Shown: positions 1-8,749 of the stretch, piece by piece
Numbering within the stretch: the first letter of the stretch is position 1
Layout of the letters: every line of letters starts with the position of its first letter
Assembly: GCA_012719395.1 (NCBI GenBank)
Contig: JAAYAL010000025.1
Span: forward strand, 72,558 to 136,557
Source of the DNA: Gaiellales bacterium
GTDB taxonomy: Bacteria; Actinomycetota; Thermoleophilia; RBG-16-64-13
DNA: 64,000 nt
Direction of reading: 5' to 3'
Notes under the pieces: generated by a model
Databases searched by the model: none
Told to the model about the DNA's origin: nothing
What the model saw: only the letters and a program-made list of their open reading frames with translations
Position numbers and translations under genes: made by a program

Positions 1-2
1 TG

Positions 3-845
3 GTGAGGGAAGAGGACAAAGCGGGAGCCTTCCTGGTGGTTGAAGAGGCCGGAGGCGGCGTGTTGCTGGCTCTGCCTGCCGCCACCATCGTGCCGGGGCC
101 GCAGGGATTCGTGCGGTTGAACGAAGTGGCGGAGCAGGAGGGGGGACTGGCGGTCCAAAGCGTGGCGGCTCTGCTGGGGGGAAAGGCGGGGAAGATGGCT
201 GAGGTTTCCTGGGCCGGCCTGCGGGCCGCCGCGGCACAGGTAGGTCAAGGTGCCGGCCTGCCTGCCTCCCTGGAAGGTGTGGAAGGCGCGGAGGCTGTGC
301 TACAGGCGGCCGTAGCCGTGGCGGCGGCCGCCGGCACTGCGGCGGGGGCGGGTGCCTTGGCCGACCTCACGCTTGAGGGTGACGGCGCCGAAGCCGCACG
401 AGCGGCGCTCAAGGCGATGCCCGGCCCGCCCAAGGTGCAGGCGGTGGTTCCCGGATCCCAGTGGGGCGAAGGGGCAGAGGCTTACTACGAGCCCGAGCCC
501 GAGCCCACCGGGTTGGCGGCACTGCTGGGGTTGCCGGCCTCGGATGCAGGGGTGTCGGTGGAGGTGCAGAACGGTTCGGGAGAGGTGGGAGCAGCCGAAG
601 CCGTAGGATCCTTCCTGAAGCCGCTGGGCCTCACGCTGCTGCCGGCCCGGAACGCGGAGCAGTTCCCGGATGTGGTTGTCACCCAGATCCTGGCCGCCTC
701 CGACGCCCTGGGACAGGCCGGCCGTGTCCGGGACCGGTTGGGGGTGGGAGGCGTGGTGGAGCAGGAGAGCCTGCCGGCCGGGCGCATAGTGGTGGTGGTG
801 GGCAAGGACCTGATTGCCTCTGCCCTCACCGAGAGCGGCGGCTAG
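3..845 (+). CDS. LytR_C-domain-containing protein (5' end may lie outside window)
   Basis: C-terminal VEVQNGSGEVGAAEAVGSFLKPLGL..VRDRLGVGGVVEQESLPAGRIVVVVGKDL resembles the LytR_C domain; Ala-rich middle; start uncertain at window edge. Confidence 0.6.
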   Translation: MREEDKAGAFLVVEEAGGGVLLALPAATIVPGPQGFVRLNEVAEQEGGLAVQSVAALLGGKAGKMAEVSWAGLRAAAAQVGQGAGLPASLEGVEGAEAVLQAAVAVAAAAGTAAGAGALADLTLEGDGAEAARAALKAMPGPPKVQAVVPGSQWGEGAEAYYEPEPEPTGLAALLGLPASDAGVSVEVQNGSGEVGAAEAVGSFLKPLGLTLLPARNAEQFPDVVVTQILAASDALGQAGRVRDRLGVGGVVEQESLPAGRIVVVVGKDLIASALTESGG

Positions 846-867
846 GTCTCGCCCAGGGGACGAGTCC

Positions 868-1637
868 GTGAAAGATGTCACGTCTTCCGAGTTCCTGGCG
901 CGCTATGAGCGACAGATGCTGCTCTCGGGCTGGGGAGAGGCCGGCCAGCGGCGATTGGCCAAGAGCCGCGTGGGTGTAGTTGGTTGCGGGGGTTTGGGCG
1001 GCGTGGCCGCCACCCACCTGGTACGCGCCGGAGTAGGTTTCGTGCGCCTGATCGACGCGGATCAGGTGTCGCTGCACAATCTCCATCGTCAGGTACTGTA
1101 CGCAGAGAAGGGCACTGGTTCCGGACAATCCAAGGCGGAGATCGCGGCGGCCCGGTTGGCTGCCATGAACAGTGAGGTCAACGTGGAAGTGGTGCCTGGG
1201 TTGTTCCAGGAGGCGATGGGCGACGCCTTCGCCGAGGGCTTGGACTCATCCTTGATGGCACGGACAACTTCGCCACCCGGTTCGCCATCAACCGGGTGAG
1301 CCTGGCCCGTGGTGTGCCGTGGATCTATGGTGGCGTTCTGGGTGCAACAGGGATGATCATGACCGTCTTCCCGCAGGGTGGTCCCTGCCTGCGGTGCCTC
1401 TTCCCTGAGGCGGTTGAACCGGGTCGGGCCACCGAGGGCGAACGGGCGGAGCGTGCGGTGATCAACACGGTGGTGACGGTGGTGGCCTCGCTGCAGGTGA
1501 CCGAGGCCTACAAGATCCTCCTGGACTGCCCGGCACACAATCGAGGTCTTCTGATCCTTGACCTCTGGGAGGGCAGTCTCACCCGTATGGCGGTGGAGCG
1601 TGACCCGGCCTGCACGGCCTGCACGGTGACGGCGTGA
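868..1637 (+). pseudogene. ThiF/MoeB/HesA-family E1-like adenylyltransferase, apparent single-base frameshift near 1244
   Basis: Frame 1 gives VGVVGCGGLGGVAATHLVRAGVGFVRLIDADQVSLHNLHRQVLY; homology continues in frame 0 with LILDGTDNFATRFAINRVSLARGVPWIYGGVLGATGMIMTVFPQGGPCLRCLFPE. Confidence 0.8.
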
Positions 1638-2476
1638 CGGCGGGGGAGGCGCCGGCGGCGGAGCGGCGCGTGCGCGCTCTGCTGCGCGAGATGGGCTCGG
1701 TGGTGGTGGCACTCTCCGGCGGCGTCGATTCGCGCCTGCTTCTCGATCTGGCCGTTGATGAGCTGGGAGCCGGTCGCGTGCTGGCCGTCACGGCGGTTGA
1801 TGCCGTCTTCCCGGCCGGGGAGCGCGAGGTGGCGGCGCAGTCGGCGGCGGCGGCGGGCGTTGACCACCGACAGGTAGTGATCGGCGTGCTGCAGGAGGAG
1901 GGGTTCCTGGTTAACCCCCCGGACCGCTGTTACGTGTGCCGGACGGCGCTGTGCCGGCAACTGTGGGCGGTGGCTGGAGAGGTGGGTTTCCAGAATGTGG
2001 CGGATGGAAGCAATGCCGACGATCTGCAGGATTACCGCCCCGGCCTGCGGGCCGCGCGCGAAGCAGGCGTGCGCTCGCCACTGGCCGAAGCCGGTGTCAC
2101 CAAGGCGCAGGTGCGGGCCCTGTGCAGGTCGCGGGGCCTCAGCCACGCGGATGCGCCCTCGTCGCCCTGCCTGGCGTCGCGTCTCCCCTACGGAGAGCGC
2201 GTGAGCCCGGAGAGGCTGGCCCGCATCGCCGCCGCCGAGCGGCTGGTGAGAAGCTTGGGCTTCCGCGAGGTGAGGGTGAGGGACCACGGTACCCTCGCCC
2301 GCATCGAGGTCCCCGCCGCGGGACTACCGGCGCTGGCAGATCTCGACCTTCGCACGATTGTGGTGCGCGAGATGAAAGCGCTGGGTTTCGCCTATGTGGC
2401 CCTGGATCTGCAGGGTCTGCGTAGCGGCAGCCTGAACGAGGTACTTCCCTACGAACCGTCGGGCGGAGTGAGCTAA
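1634..2476 (+). CDS. larE: ATP-dependent sacrificial/catalytic sulfur transferase LarE
   Basis: SGGVDS PP-loop, NPPDRCYVCRTALC, VADGSNADDLQDYRPGLRAAREAGVRSPLAEAG, SSPCLASRLPYG. Confidence 0.88.
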   Translation: MTAGEAPAAERRVRALLREMGSVVVALSGGVDSRLLLDLAVDELGAGRVLAVTAVDAVFPAGEREVAAQSAAAAGVDHRQVVIGVLQEEGFLVNPPDRCYVCRTALCRQLWAVAGEVGFQNVADGSNADDLQDYRPGLRAAREAGVRSPLAEAGVTKAQVRALCRSRGLSHADAPSSPCLASRLPYGERVSPERLARIAAAERLVRSLGFREVRVRDHGTLARIEVPAAGLPALADLDLRTIVVREMKALGFAYVALDLQGLRSGSLNEVLPYEPSGGVS

Positions 2477-2485
2477 CATAGTCTG

Positions 2486-4810
2486 GTGCCTGTCTCTCGC
2501 CTCACCAGCCTCACAGATCTTCGCGCCGGACTGAACGGAGCCCAAATAAGGGCCGTGCTTCACGAGGAAGGCCCCTTGCTGGTGCTGGCCGGAGCCGGTT
2601 CCGGCAAGACCCGGGTGTTGACGTACCGCATTGCCTATCTGGTGTACTCTGGCCAGTTGAAGCCGCATGAGATCTTGGCCATCACCTTCACCAACAAAGC
2701 GGCAGGCGAGATGAGGGAGCGGGTGACGGGGCTGGTGGGTGGTGTGGGCCGCGCCATGTGGGTCTCCACCTTCCATTCTGTCTGCGCGCGCATACTGCGG
2801 GGGGACGCGGAGCGACTGGGGTATCGTCCCGGTTTCAGCATCTACGACCAGCAGGACCAGGTGCGGTTGGTCAAGCATTGCCTGGAGGAGCTCAATTTCG
2901 ATCCCCGCCGCTTCCCACCACAGGGCATCCATGCTCGCATCAGCGATGCCAAGAACAGGTTGGTGGGGGTGGAGGAGTACGGTGCGGACCGCGATGGCAA
3001 GGGACGGGCCACATCCTCGGCGCGGACTCTGACCGAGGTGGCGGCTGCCGCCTATCGTCTCTACCAGAAGAGGTTGTATGAGGCCAATGCCATGGACTTC
3101 GATGACCTCATCATGCGCACCGTGGACCTCTTCACGCTGTTCCCCGATCGTCTGCAGCACTATCGCCACGCCTTTCGCCACGTCCTGGTGGACGAGTATC
3201 AGGACACCAACCACGCGCAGTACGTCCTGGTGCGGATGCTGGCGGAAGAGCACCAACAGGTGACGGTGGTGGGTGACGATGATCAATCCGTGTACTCCTG
3301 GCGGGGGGCGGACATCCGCAACATACTGGAGTTTGAGCGGGACTTCCCCAACGCCAGTGTGGTCAAGTTGGAGCAGAACTATAGGTCTACCACCACAATC
3401 TTGGATGCGGCCAACGCCGTGGTGGCGCAGAACCGGGGCCGTAAGGCCAAACGGCTGTGGAGCGATCGCGGTGCGGGGGAGAAGGTGGCACTGCTGGAAT
3501 GCCGCGACGAGCACGAGGAGGCCCGCCGGGTAGCGGACGAGATAGAAGGCCTGATGGGTCGCGGCTACAATCTGGCAGACATGGCCGTCTTCTACCGGGT
3601 CAACGCTCAGTCCCGGGTGCTGGAGGACATGCTGGTGCGGTACGGCGTGCCCTATCAGGTGGTGGGGGGGACGAAGTTCTACGAGCGGGCGGAGATCAAG
3701 GATCTCCTGGCCTACCTGCGTGCGACCGTCAATCCCCGCGATGACATCTCCCTGCTGCGCATCCTCAACACGCCGCGGCGTGGAGTGGGCGCCGTGGCCG
3801 AGGCCCGGCTGCAGCAACATGCTTTCCAAGAGGGGGCCAGCCTGCGACAGACACTGGCCCTCAGCGATGACATCTCGGGCCTGACACCGGCAGCCTGCCG
3901 TGCATTCCAGAACCTGTCCTCCTGCTTCGCCACGTGGGAGACGAGGGCGATGTTGGGCCGTGAGGTGCCGGAGCAGTCGGCTTCGCGCGAGGGGAAGGGA
4001 GCTCGAGAGCTGGTGGGCGCCCAGGTGGAGAAGGTACTGGAGGAGAGCGGCCTGCTGGAGGCGCTTCGCAACGAGAAGACGCTGGAAGCGGAGGGACGCC
4101 TGGAGAACCTGCAGGAGTTCGTGGGCGTGGCTCGCGAATATGATCGCAACAACCCGGACGGGAGCCTCATCGAGTTCCTGCAGGAGATAAGCCTGTACGC
4201 CGATGCTGATTCCATCCGCGAGGGTGAGCCCCAACTGACGTTGATGACGCTCCACAACGCCAAGGGCTTGGAGTACCGCGTAGTGTTCATCGTGGGCATG
4301 GAGGAAGGCATGTTGCCTCATTCCCGTTCCCTCGACGGGCAGAACGTGGAAGAGGAACGCCGGCTCTGCTACGTGGGGTTCACCCGGGCCATGGATCTTC
4401 TCTATCTCTCCTACGCTGCCAGCCGCTCGCTCTACGGTGCAGCGAGCAGTAACCTTCCCAGCCGCTTCCTGGAGGAGATACCGTCCGCGCTGTTGCGGTA
4501 CTGCGATGGTGGCCGGGGCCTTCCCACCCGTAGCCTGCAGGGGCGTCGTCTTGCTGCCGGCACTCCCTCGGCGTGGGCTGCTCGTCCACGGCAACACAGT
4601 GGCCCGTCCTCGCCGGTACCGGTGCAGGGAGCGGGGGAGGCGGGAACGGACGGTCAGGTCTTCCGCGTGGGAGACAAGGTCCTGCACGCGAAATTCGGCG
4701 AGGGCGTGGTGCTCAACGTGGAACCGGGCGGCGTGGTCAGAGTGTTTTTCGCGCAACTGGGCGAGCAGAAGAACCTGTTGCTGGAATACGCTCCCCTGCG
4801 GAGGCTGTAG
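2486..4810 (+). CDS. pcrA: ATP-dependent DNA helicase PcrA/UvrD
   Basis: LAGAGSGKTRVLTYRIAYL, VDEYQDTNHAQY, VGDDDQSVYSWRGAD, LEQNYRST, LMTLHNAKGLEYRVVF; C-terminal VGDKVLHAKFGEGVV module. Confidence 0.95.
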   Translation: MPVSRLTSLTDLRAGLNGAQIRAVLHEEGPLLVLAGAGSGKTRVLTYRIAYLVYSGQLKPHEILAITFTNKAAGEMRERVTGLVGGVGRAMWVSTFHSVCARILRGDAERLGYRPGFSIYDQQDQVRLVKHCLEELNFDPRRFPPQGIHARISDAKNRLVGVEEYGADRDGKGRATSSARTLTEVAAAAYRLYQKRLYEANAMDFDDLIMRTVDLFTLFPDRLQHYRHAFRHVLVDEYQDTNHAQYVLVRMLAEEHQQVTVVGDDDQSVYSWRGADIRNILEFERDFPNASVVKLEQNYRSTTTILDAANAVVAQNRGRKAKRLWSDRGAGEKVALLECRDEHEEARRVADEIEGLMGRGYNLADMAVFYRVNAQSRVLEDMLVRYGVPYQVVGGTKFYERAEIKDLLAYLRATVNPRDDISLLRILNTPRRGVGAVAEARLQQHAFQEGASLRQTLALSDDISGLTPAACRAFQNLSSCFATWETRAMLGREVPEQSASREGKGARELVGAQVEKVLEESGLLEALRNEKTLEAEGRLENLQEFVGVAREYDRNNPDGSLIEFLQEISLYADADSIREGEPQLTLMTLHNAKGLEYRVVFIVGMEEGMLPHSRSLDGQNVEEERRLCYVGFTRAMDLLYLSYAASRSLYGAASSNLPSRFLEEIPSALLRYCDGGRGLPTRSLQGRRLAAGTPSAWAARPRQHSGPSSPVPVQGAGEAGTDGQVFRVGDKVLHAKFGEGVVLNVEPGGVVRVFFAQLGEQKNLLLEYAPLRRL

Positions 4811-4914
4811 GCGGAAAAGAAGACGGGCGTGTCGGGCCTCCGGGATGGTTGGGCCCGGGGGCGCCGCGTTCGGGTGTGAGCGGCGTCCCTGCGGTTCCGA
4901 GGGTGCAATACTCA

Positions 4915-4943
4915 TTGCGCTTGGCGATGATGCATGGTACATT
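4915..4943 (+). promoter_or_regulatory. Candidate sigma70-like promoter upstream of mraZ
   Basis: TTGCGC (4915-4920), 17 nt spacer, TACATT (4938-4943); only partial consensus match. Confidence 0.3.
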
Positions 4944-5060
4944 GCGATGAGTGCGAACCCCGCTTTGCAGGCGACTTTTCCCATTTGTGGCGTGAACCGG
5001 TTATCTGAAGGCCTGCATGTGGCACTGCGTGGGGCCTAGAGGGGGATCGTTGTTGCGCAG

Positions 5061-5085
5061 TGGGGTGTAGTGGTGTAAGGTGGGT
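5061..5085 (+). promoter_or_regulatory. MraZ-binding-box-like triplet of TGGNN repeats
   Basis: TGGGG-tgtag-TGGTG-taagg-TGGGT: three TGG[G/T]N motifs with exact 10-bp period just before mraZ ATG at 5088. Confidence 0.7.
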
Positions 5086-5087
5086 CC

Positions 5088-5537
5088 ATGAGGCTGTACG
5101 GGACCTACGATCACTCCATGGACGACAAAAGCCGGGTCACCTTGCCCGCGGACTTCCGTGCTCACTACGCGCAAGGGGCGGTGTTGGTGCGCCTCCCCGT
5201 GCAACCCAATTGCGTGAGCGTCTTCAGCGAGGAAGACTGGGAGGCGGTCGAAAGCCGGTTCATCGAGGTCAAAGACGATTTCGACGACCCTGAGGTCGAT
5301 TGGTCCATCCGCGAGATCTACATGTACATGTCCCGCGTGGTTCCGGACCGGCAGGGAAGGGTGCTGGTCCAATCCTCGGTGTCCGAGGGCTTGGACCTCT
5401 GCGGCTCGGTCAAGATCGTGGGCCACAAGGATCGGCTGGAGATCTGGAACCCCGACATGTTCGCCCGCGAGCAGGAACGTCGCAATTGGCTCAAAGCCCA
5501 GAGGTCGTTGCCCAAGGAGCCCGGCGATGAGTCCTAG
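5088..5537 (+). CDS. mraZ: Transcriptional regulator MraZ
   Basis: GTYDHSMDDKSRVTLPADFR and LVQSSVSEGLDLCGSVKIVGHKDRLEIW; first gene of dcw cluster. Confidence 0.95.
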   Translation: MRLYGTYDHSMDDKSRVTLPADFRAHYAQGAVLVRLPVQPNCVSVFSEEDWEAVESRFIEVKDDFDDPEVDWSIREIYMYMSRVVPDRQGRVLVQSSVSEGLDLCGSVKIVGHKDRLEIWNPDMFAREQERRNWLKAQRSLPKEPGDES

Positions 5538-6504
5538 CTCGGCGGCGCTGCTATTCGAGGCGGAGATGGCCATGGCACACATCCCAGTTCTTACGCAGGA
5601 ACTCGTGGATCTCCTCGGCCTGACGCCGGACAGCCACGTGGTGGACTGCACGTTCGGGGCCGGCGGTCACGCCGCCGCCGTTGCCAAACTGCTGGGCAAC
5701 GGCGCCTGGCTGGTGTGTTGTGACAGGGACCCCATCGCCCAGCACTACTACGGTGAGCTGGAGCCGTATCTGGCCTGCCACAGCTGCTTCTGTCCCGGCA
5801 ACTTCGCGGACACCTTGGTCCTCTTGGGGGAGGCCGGATTCGCGGCCACGCACGTCTACATGGACCTGGGCCTGAGCAGCATGCAGGTGGACACGGAGGA
5901 GCGGGGCTTCTCCTACGGCTACGACGCGCCTTTGGATATGCGCATGGACCCGTCTCTGCCGCTTTCGGCGGCAGACATCCTCAACGAATGGAGCGCGCAG
6001 GACCTGGTGCAGATCTTTCGCGAATATGGCGAGGAGCGTTACGCGCGTGTCATCGCGGATCGCATCGTGCGTGTTCGGGCCCAGGTGCCCTTCAGGCGCA
6101 CCTCGCAGCTGGTGGACGCCGTGAAGCAGTCCATTCCCGCCCCGGCCCGTTTCGGTGCCCGCAATCCGGCCAGGCGCGTGTTTCAGGCCCTGCGCATCGC
6201 GGTCAACGACGAACTGGACAGCCTGCGGCGGGCGTTGCCCGCCGCCCTGTCACTCCTTGCTCCCGGTGGAGTGCTGGCCGTGATCAGCTTCCATTCTCTG
6301 GAAGACCGAATCGTGAAGCGGTTCATGCATCGCGGAGAGCATCCCTGCACTTGCCCACCGTCTTTCCCGGTGTGCGTGTGCGGCAAGACGCCTACGTTGG
6401 AGGCGGTGACCACTCGACCGGTCGTGCCCAAGGCCAGAGAGATAAGGCTCAATCCCAGATCAAGTTCTGCGAAACTCAGGGTGGCGCGGAAGGTGATGGA
6501 ATGA
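5527..6504 (+). CDS. rsmH: 16S rRNA (cytosine1402-N4)-methyltransferase
   Basis: HIPVLTQELVDLL, VVDCTFGAGGHA, YMDLGLSSMQVD, RVFQALRIAVNDEL, ISFHSLEDRIVKRF. Confidence 0.96.
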   Translation: MSPSSAALLFEAEMAMAHIPVLTQELVDLLGLTPDSHVVDCTFGAGGHAAAVAKLLGNGAWLVCCDRDPIAQHYYGELEPYLACHSCFCPGNFADTLVLLGEAGFAATHVYMDLGLSSMQVDTEERGFSYGYDAPLDMRMDPSLPLSAADILNEWSAQDLVQIFREYGEERYARVIADRIVRVRAQVPFRRTSQLVDAVKQSIPAPARFGARNPARRVFQALRIAVNDELDSLRRALPAALSLLAPGGVLAVISFHSLEDRIVKRFMHRGEHPCTCPPSFPVCVCGKTPTLEAVTTRPVVPKAREIRLNPRSSSAKLRVARKVME

Positions 6505-7064
6505 GCGCCTCCCCGGCCAGATCTTTCGATTGGGACAGGGACAATGCGCCTTTCCCACGGGTCTCCCGACGAAGCAGCACGTCTCCGACGAGGAACCGTG
6601 AAGCTTCCGCGCAGCGATCTGCAGAACGAGAGCCAAGACCTCGCCCTCAGCTCAAGGTTGTGGCCCGACGTCGGAGGCGCCGCAGGTTGGTGCCGGTTGC
6701 CCTTGCGTTGGTCGTGCTCATATTGGCCTGTGCCGTGGCGCCGGTGGCCATCAATATGGCCGGGCTGCACTTGCGGGCCCAAGTTGTGGAACTGGGCGCG
6801 CAGGCCCAGGGACTGAGAGCGGAGATGAGAGACCTGGAAGCGCAGATGGCCCGCCTCAGCTCCGCACCTGTGCTCCAACAGCAGGTGGAGAAGATGGGCC
6901 TGTTGTCCGCGCAGTCGGTGAGCTACCTGGCGGCGGACGACGGCGACGCCGACGGTGGCAGCGGTTCGCACGCCGCGACGGCTGATGGAGGCTCCGGTGT
7001 GGCCTGGGTGCCTGGGGACAGCGAGGCGAGCGGCGAAGGCACCAGGGCTGCGGACGCCCGGTAG
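6501..7064 (+). CDS. ftsL: FtsL-like cell division protein
   Basis: Basic N-terminus, single TM (LVPVALALVVLILACAVAPVAI), coiled coil, synteny between rsmH and PBP. Confidence 0.7.
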   Translation: MSASPARSFDWDRDNAPFPRVSRRSSTSPTRNREASAQRSAEREPRPRPQLKVVARRRRRRRLVPVALALVVLILACAVAPVAINMAGLHLRAQVVELGAQAQGLRAEMRDLEAQMARLSSAPVLQQQVEKMGLLSAQSVSYLAADDGDADGGSGSHAATADGGSGVAWVPGDSEASGEGTRAADAR

Positions 7065-7067
7065 CCG

Positions 7068-8717
7068 GTGAGAAACCGGCGGCTGCTCATAACGGCCGTA
7101 CTCCTGCTCTTGTGCGTGACGGGATTGCTGGCCCGTGCCTTCTACCTCCAGGTGGTGCTTGCGGCCGAATACACGGAGCGGGCGGAAGAGCAGCACATTG
7201 AGGTGCAAACCGTCTCCGTGAAGCGCGCATCCATTCTGGATAGGGAGGGCGCGGAGTTGGCGCTTTCGGTAAGTGTGCCCAGCATCTGCGCGGATCCCAC
7301 TCAACTGGAGGACCCGGCGGCGGCGGCAGCAGCCGTCGCCCCGCTGACGGGTGTCAACCAGGCCGAGTTGCTGGAGCTGTTCTCCAGCGATGAGCACTTC
7401 TGTTTCGTGGGTCGCAAGGTCGCCGCGGAGGTGGGCGAGAAGGTGGCCGCTCTGAGCCTGCCCGGTGTATACCAGATCACCGAAGAGAAGCGGGTATACC
7501 CGCAGGGACCGCTGGCCCCGCAGTTGCTCGGTTTCGTGGGGACGGAGAACAAGGGGCTGGCCGGCCTGGAGCTGACCTACGAGGAGCGCCTGCAGGGAAC
7601 AGAGGGTTCGCGGCGGGTACTGGTTGATGAAAAGGGCCGTGGTCTGGAGGTGCTGTCAGAAGAGGCTCCTCGGCAGGCCGACGCTCTGACGCTGACCCTG
7701 GACAAAGACATCCAATACGCTGTGGAGCAGATACTGGCGGAGGTTGTGGAGTCGGAAGGGGCCAAGCGGGCTTCCGCCATTGTCATGGATCCCGACGACG
7801 GTGGCATCCTGGCTCTCGCCACCACTCCCTCCTTCGACACCAACGAGTACGCCAACGCTCCGCAGGATGCCCAGCGGAACGTCCTGGTGACGGATCAATA
7901 CGAGCCGGGCTCCACTTTCAAAGTGGTGCTTATGGCGGCGGCTCTGGAGAACGGGCTGGTGACGCCGGACTCCTCATTCACCCTCCCGGCCGAACTGCCG
8001 GTCAAGGACGTCGTCATCCGTGAGGCGCACGAGGACGTGCCGTACCAGCGGGTGATGACCACCACCGATATCCTTGCCCAATCCTCCAACGTGGGGACAG
8101 TGACCATCGCGCTGGACCTGGGGCGGGAGAAGCTGGTGGACATGATCCAGAAGTTCGGCTTCACCTGCCGAACCGGCATTGACTTGCCCGGGGAGGTGGC
8201 GGGAACCATGCTGCCGTTGGAACAGTGGAACTGGGGTACGGCGGCCAGCGTGCCCATCGGTCAGGGCATATCGGTGACGGCCATACAGATGATCGCCGCC
8301 TACGCGGCCATCGCCAACGACGGGATTCTCATGCAGCCTCACCTCAGCCAGGAGGCGCGTCCGGGGATGGGGGTGGAAGTGATGAGCCAGACGGTGGCGC
8401 GGCAACTGCGTGACATGCTGCGCAAGGTGGTGGAGGAAGGCACGGGGACGTCGGCCAAGCTGGCCGGGTACACGGTGGCCGGGAAGACGGGTACGGCGCA
8501 GAAGGTGGAGGAGAACAGCGCGGTCTACTCACAAGACAAGTATGTGGCCTCGTTTGTGGGTATGATCCCGGCTGACGACCCGGAAATCGTGGTGCTGGCC
8601 ATCGTGGACGAGCCCCAGGAAGCCTACTTCGGCTCGGAGGTGGCGGCGCCCGTGTTCGCTCGGATCGCGGACTTCACCGTCAAGCACCTGGGCATAGTCC
8701 CCGATAGCGCGGACTAG
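7068..8717 (+). CDS. ftsI: Penicillin-binding protein 2 / FtsI-type transpeptidase
   Basis: EPGSTFKVVLMAAALENG (SxxK), SSN motif (AQSSNVGT), AGKTGTAQK (KTG). Confidence 0.94.
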   Translation: MRNRRLLITAVLLLLCVTGLLARAFYLQVVLAAEYTERAEEQHIEVQTVSVKRASILDREGAELALSVSVPSICADPTQLEDPAAAAAAVAPLTGVNQAELLELFSSDEHFCFVGRKVAAEVGEKVAALSLPGVYQITEEKRVYPQGPLAPQLLGFVGTENKGLAGLELTYEERLQGTEGSRRVLVDEKGRGLEVLSEEAPRQADALTLTLDKDIQYAVEQILAEVVESEGAKRASAIVMDPDDGGILALATTPSFDTNEYANAPQDAQRNVLVTDQYEPGSTFKVVLMAAALENGLVTPDSSFTLPAELPVKDVVIREAHEDVPYQRVMTTTDILAQSSNVGTVTIALDLGREKLVDMIQKFGFTCRTGIDLPGEVAGTMLPLEQWNWGTAASVPIGQGISVTAIQMIAAYAAIANDGILMQPHLSQEARPGMGVEVMSQTVARQLRDMLRKVVEEGTGTSAKLAGYTVAGKTGTAQKVEENSAVYSQDKYVASFVGMIPADDPEIVVLAIVDEPQEAYFGSEVAAPVFARIADFTVKHLGIVPDSAD

Positions 8718-8749
8718 GGACTGCGTTGCGTGAGCGGGCCGGCATCTCC

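Noticed and set aside
4830-4860. CGGGCC...GGCCCG inverted repeat after pcrA as a terminator
   Set aside because: 6-bp stem with large loop and no T-tract in GC-rich DNA; not distinguishable from chance.
2324-4984. 886-aa minus-strand ORF
   Set aside because: Antisense shadow of pcrA in high-GC DNA; no recognisable motifs, while the + strand frame is unambiguous PcrA.
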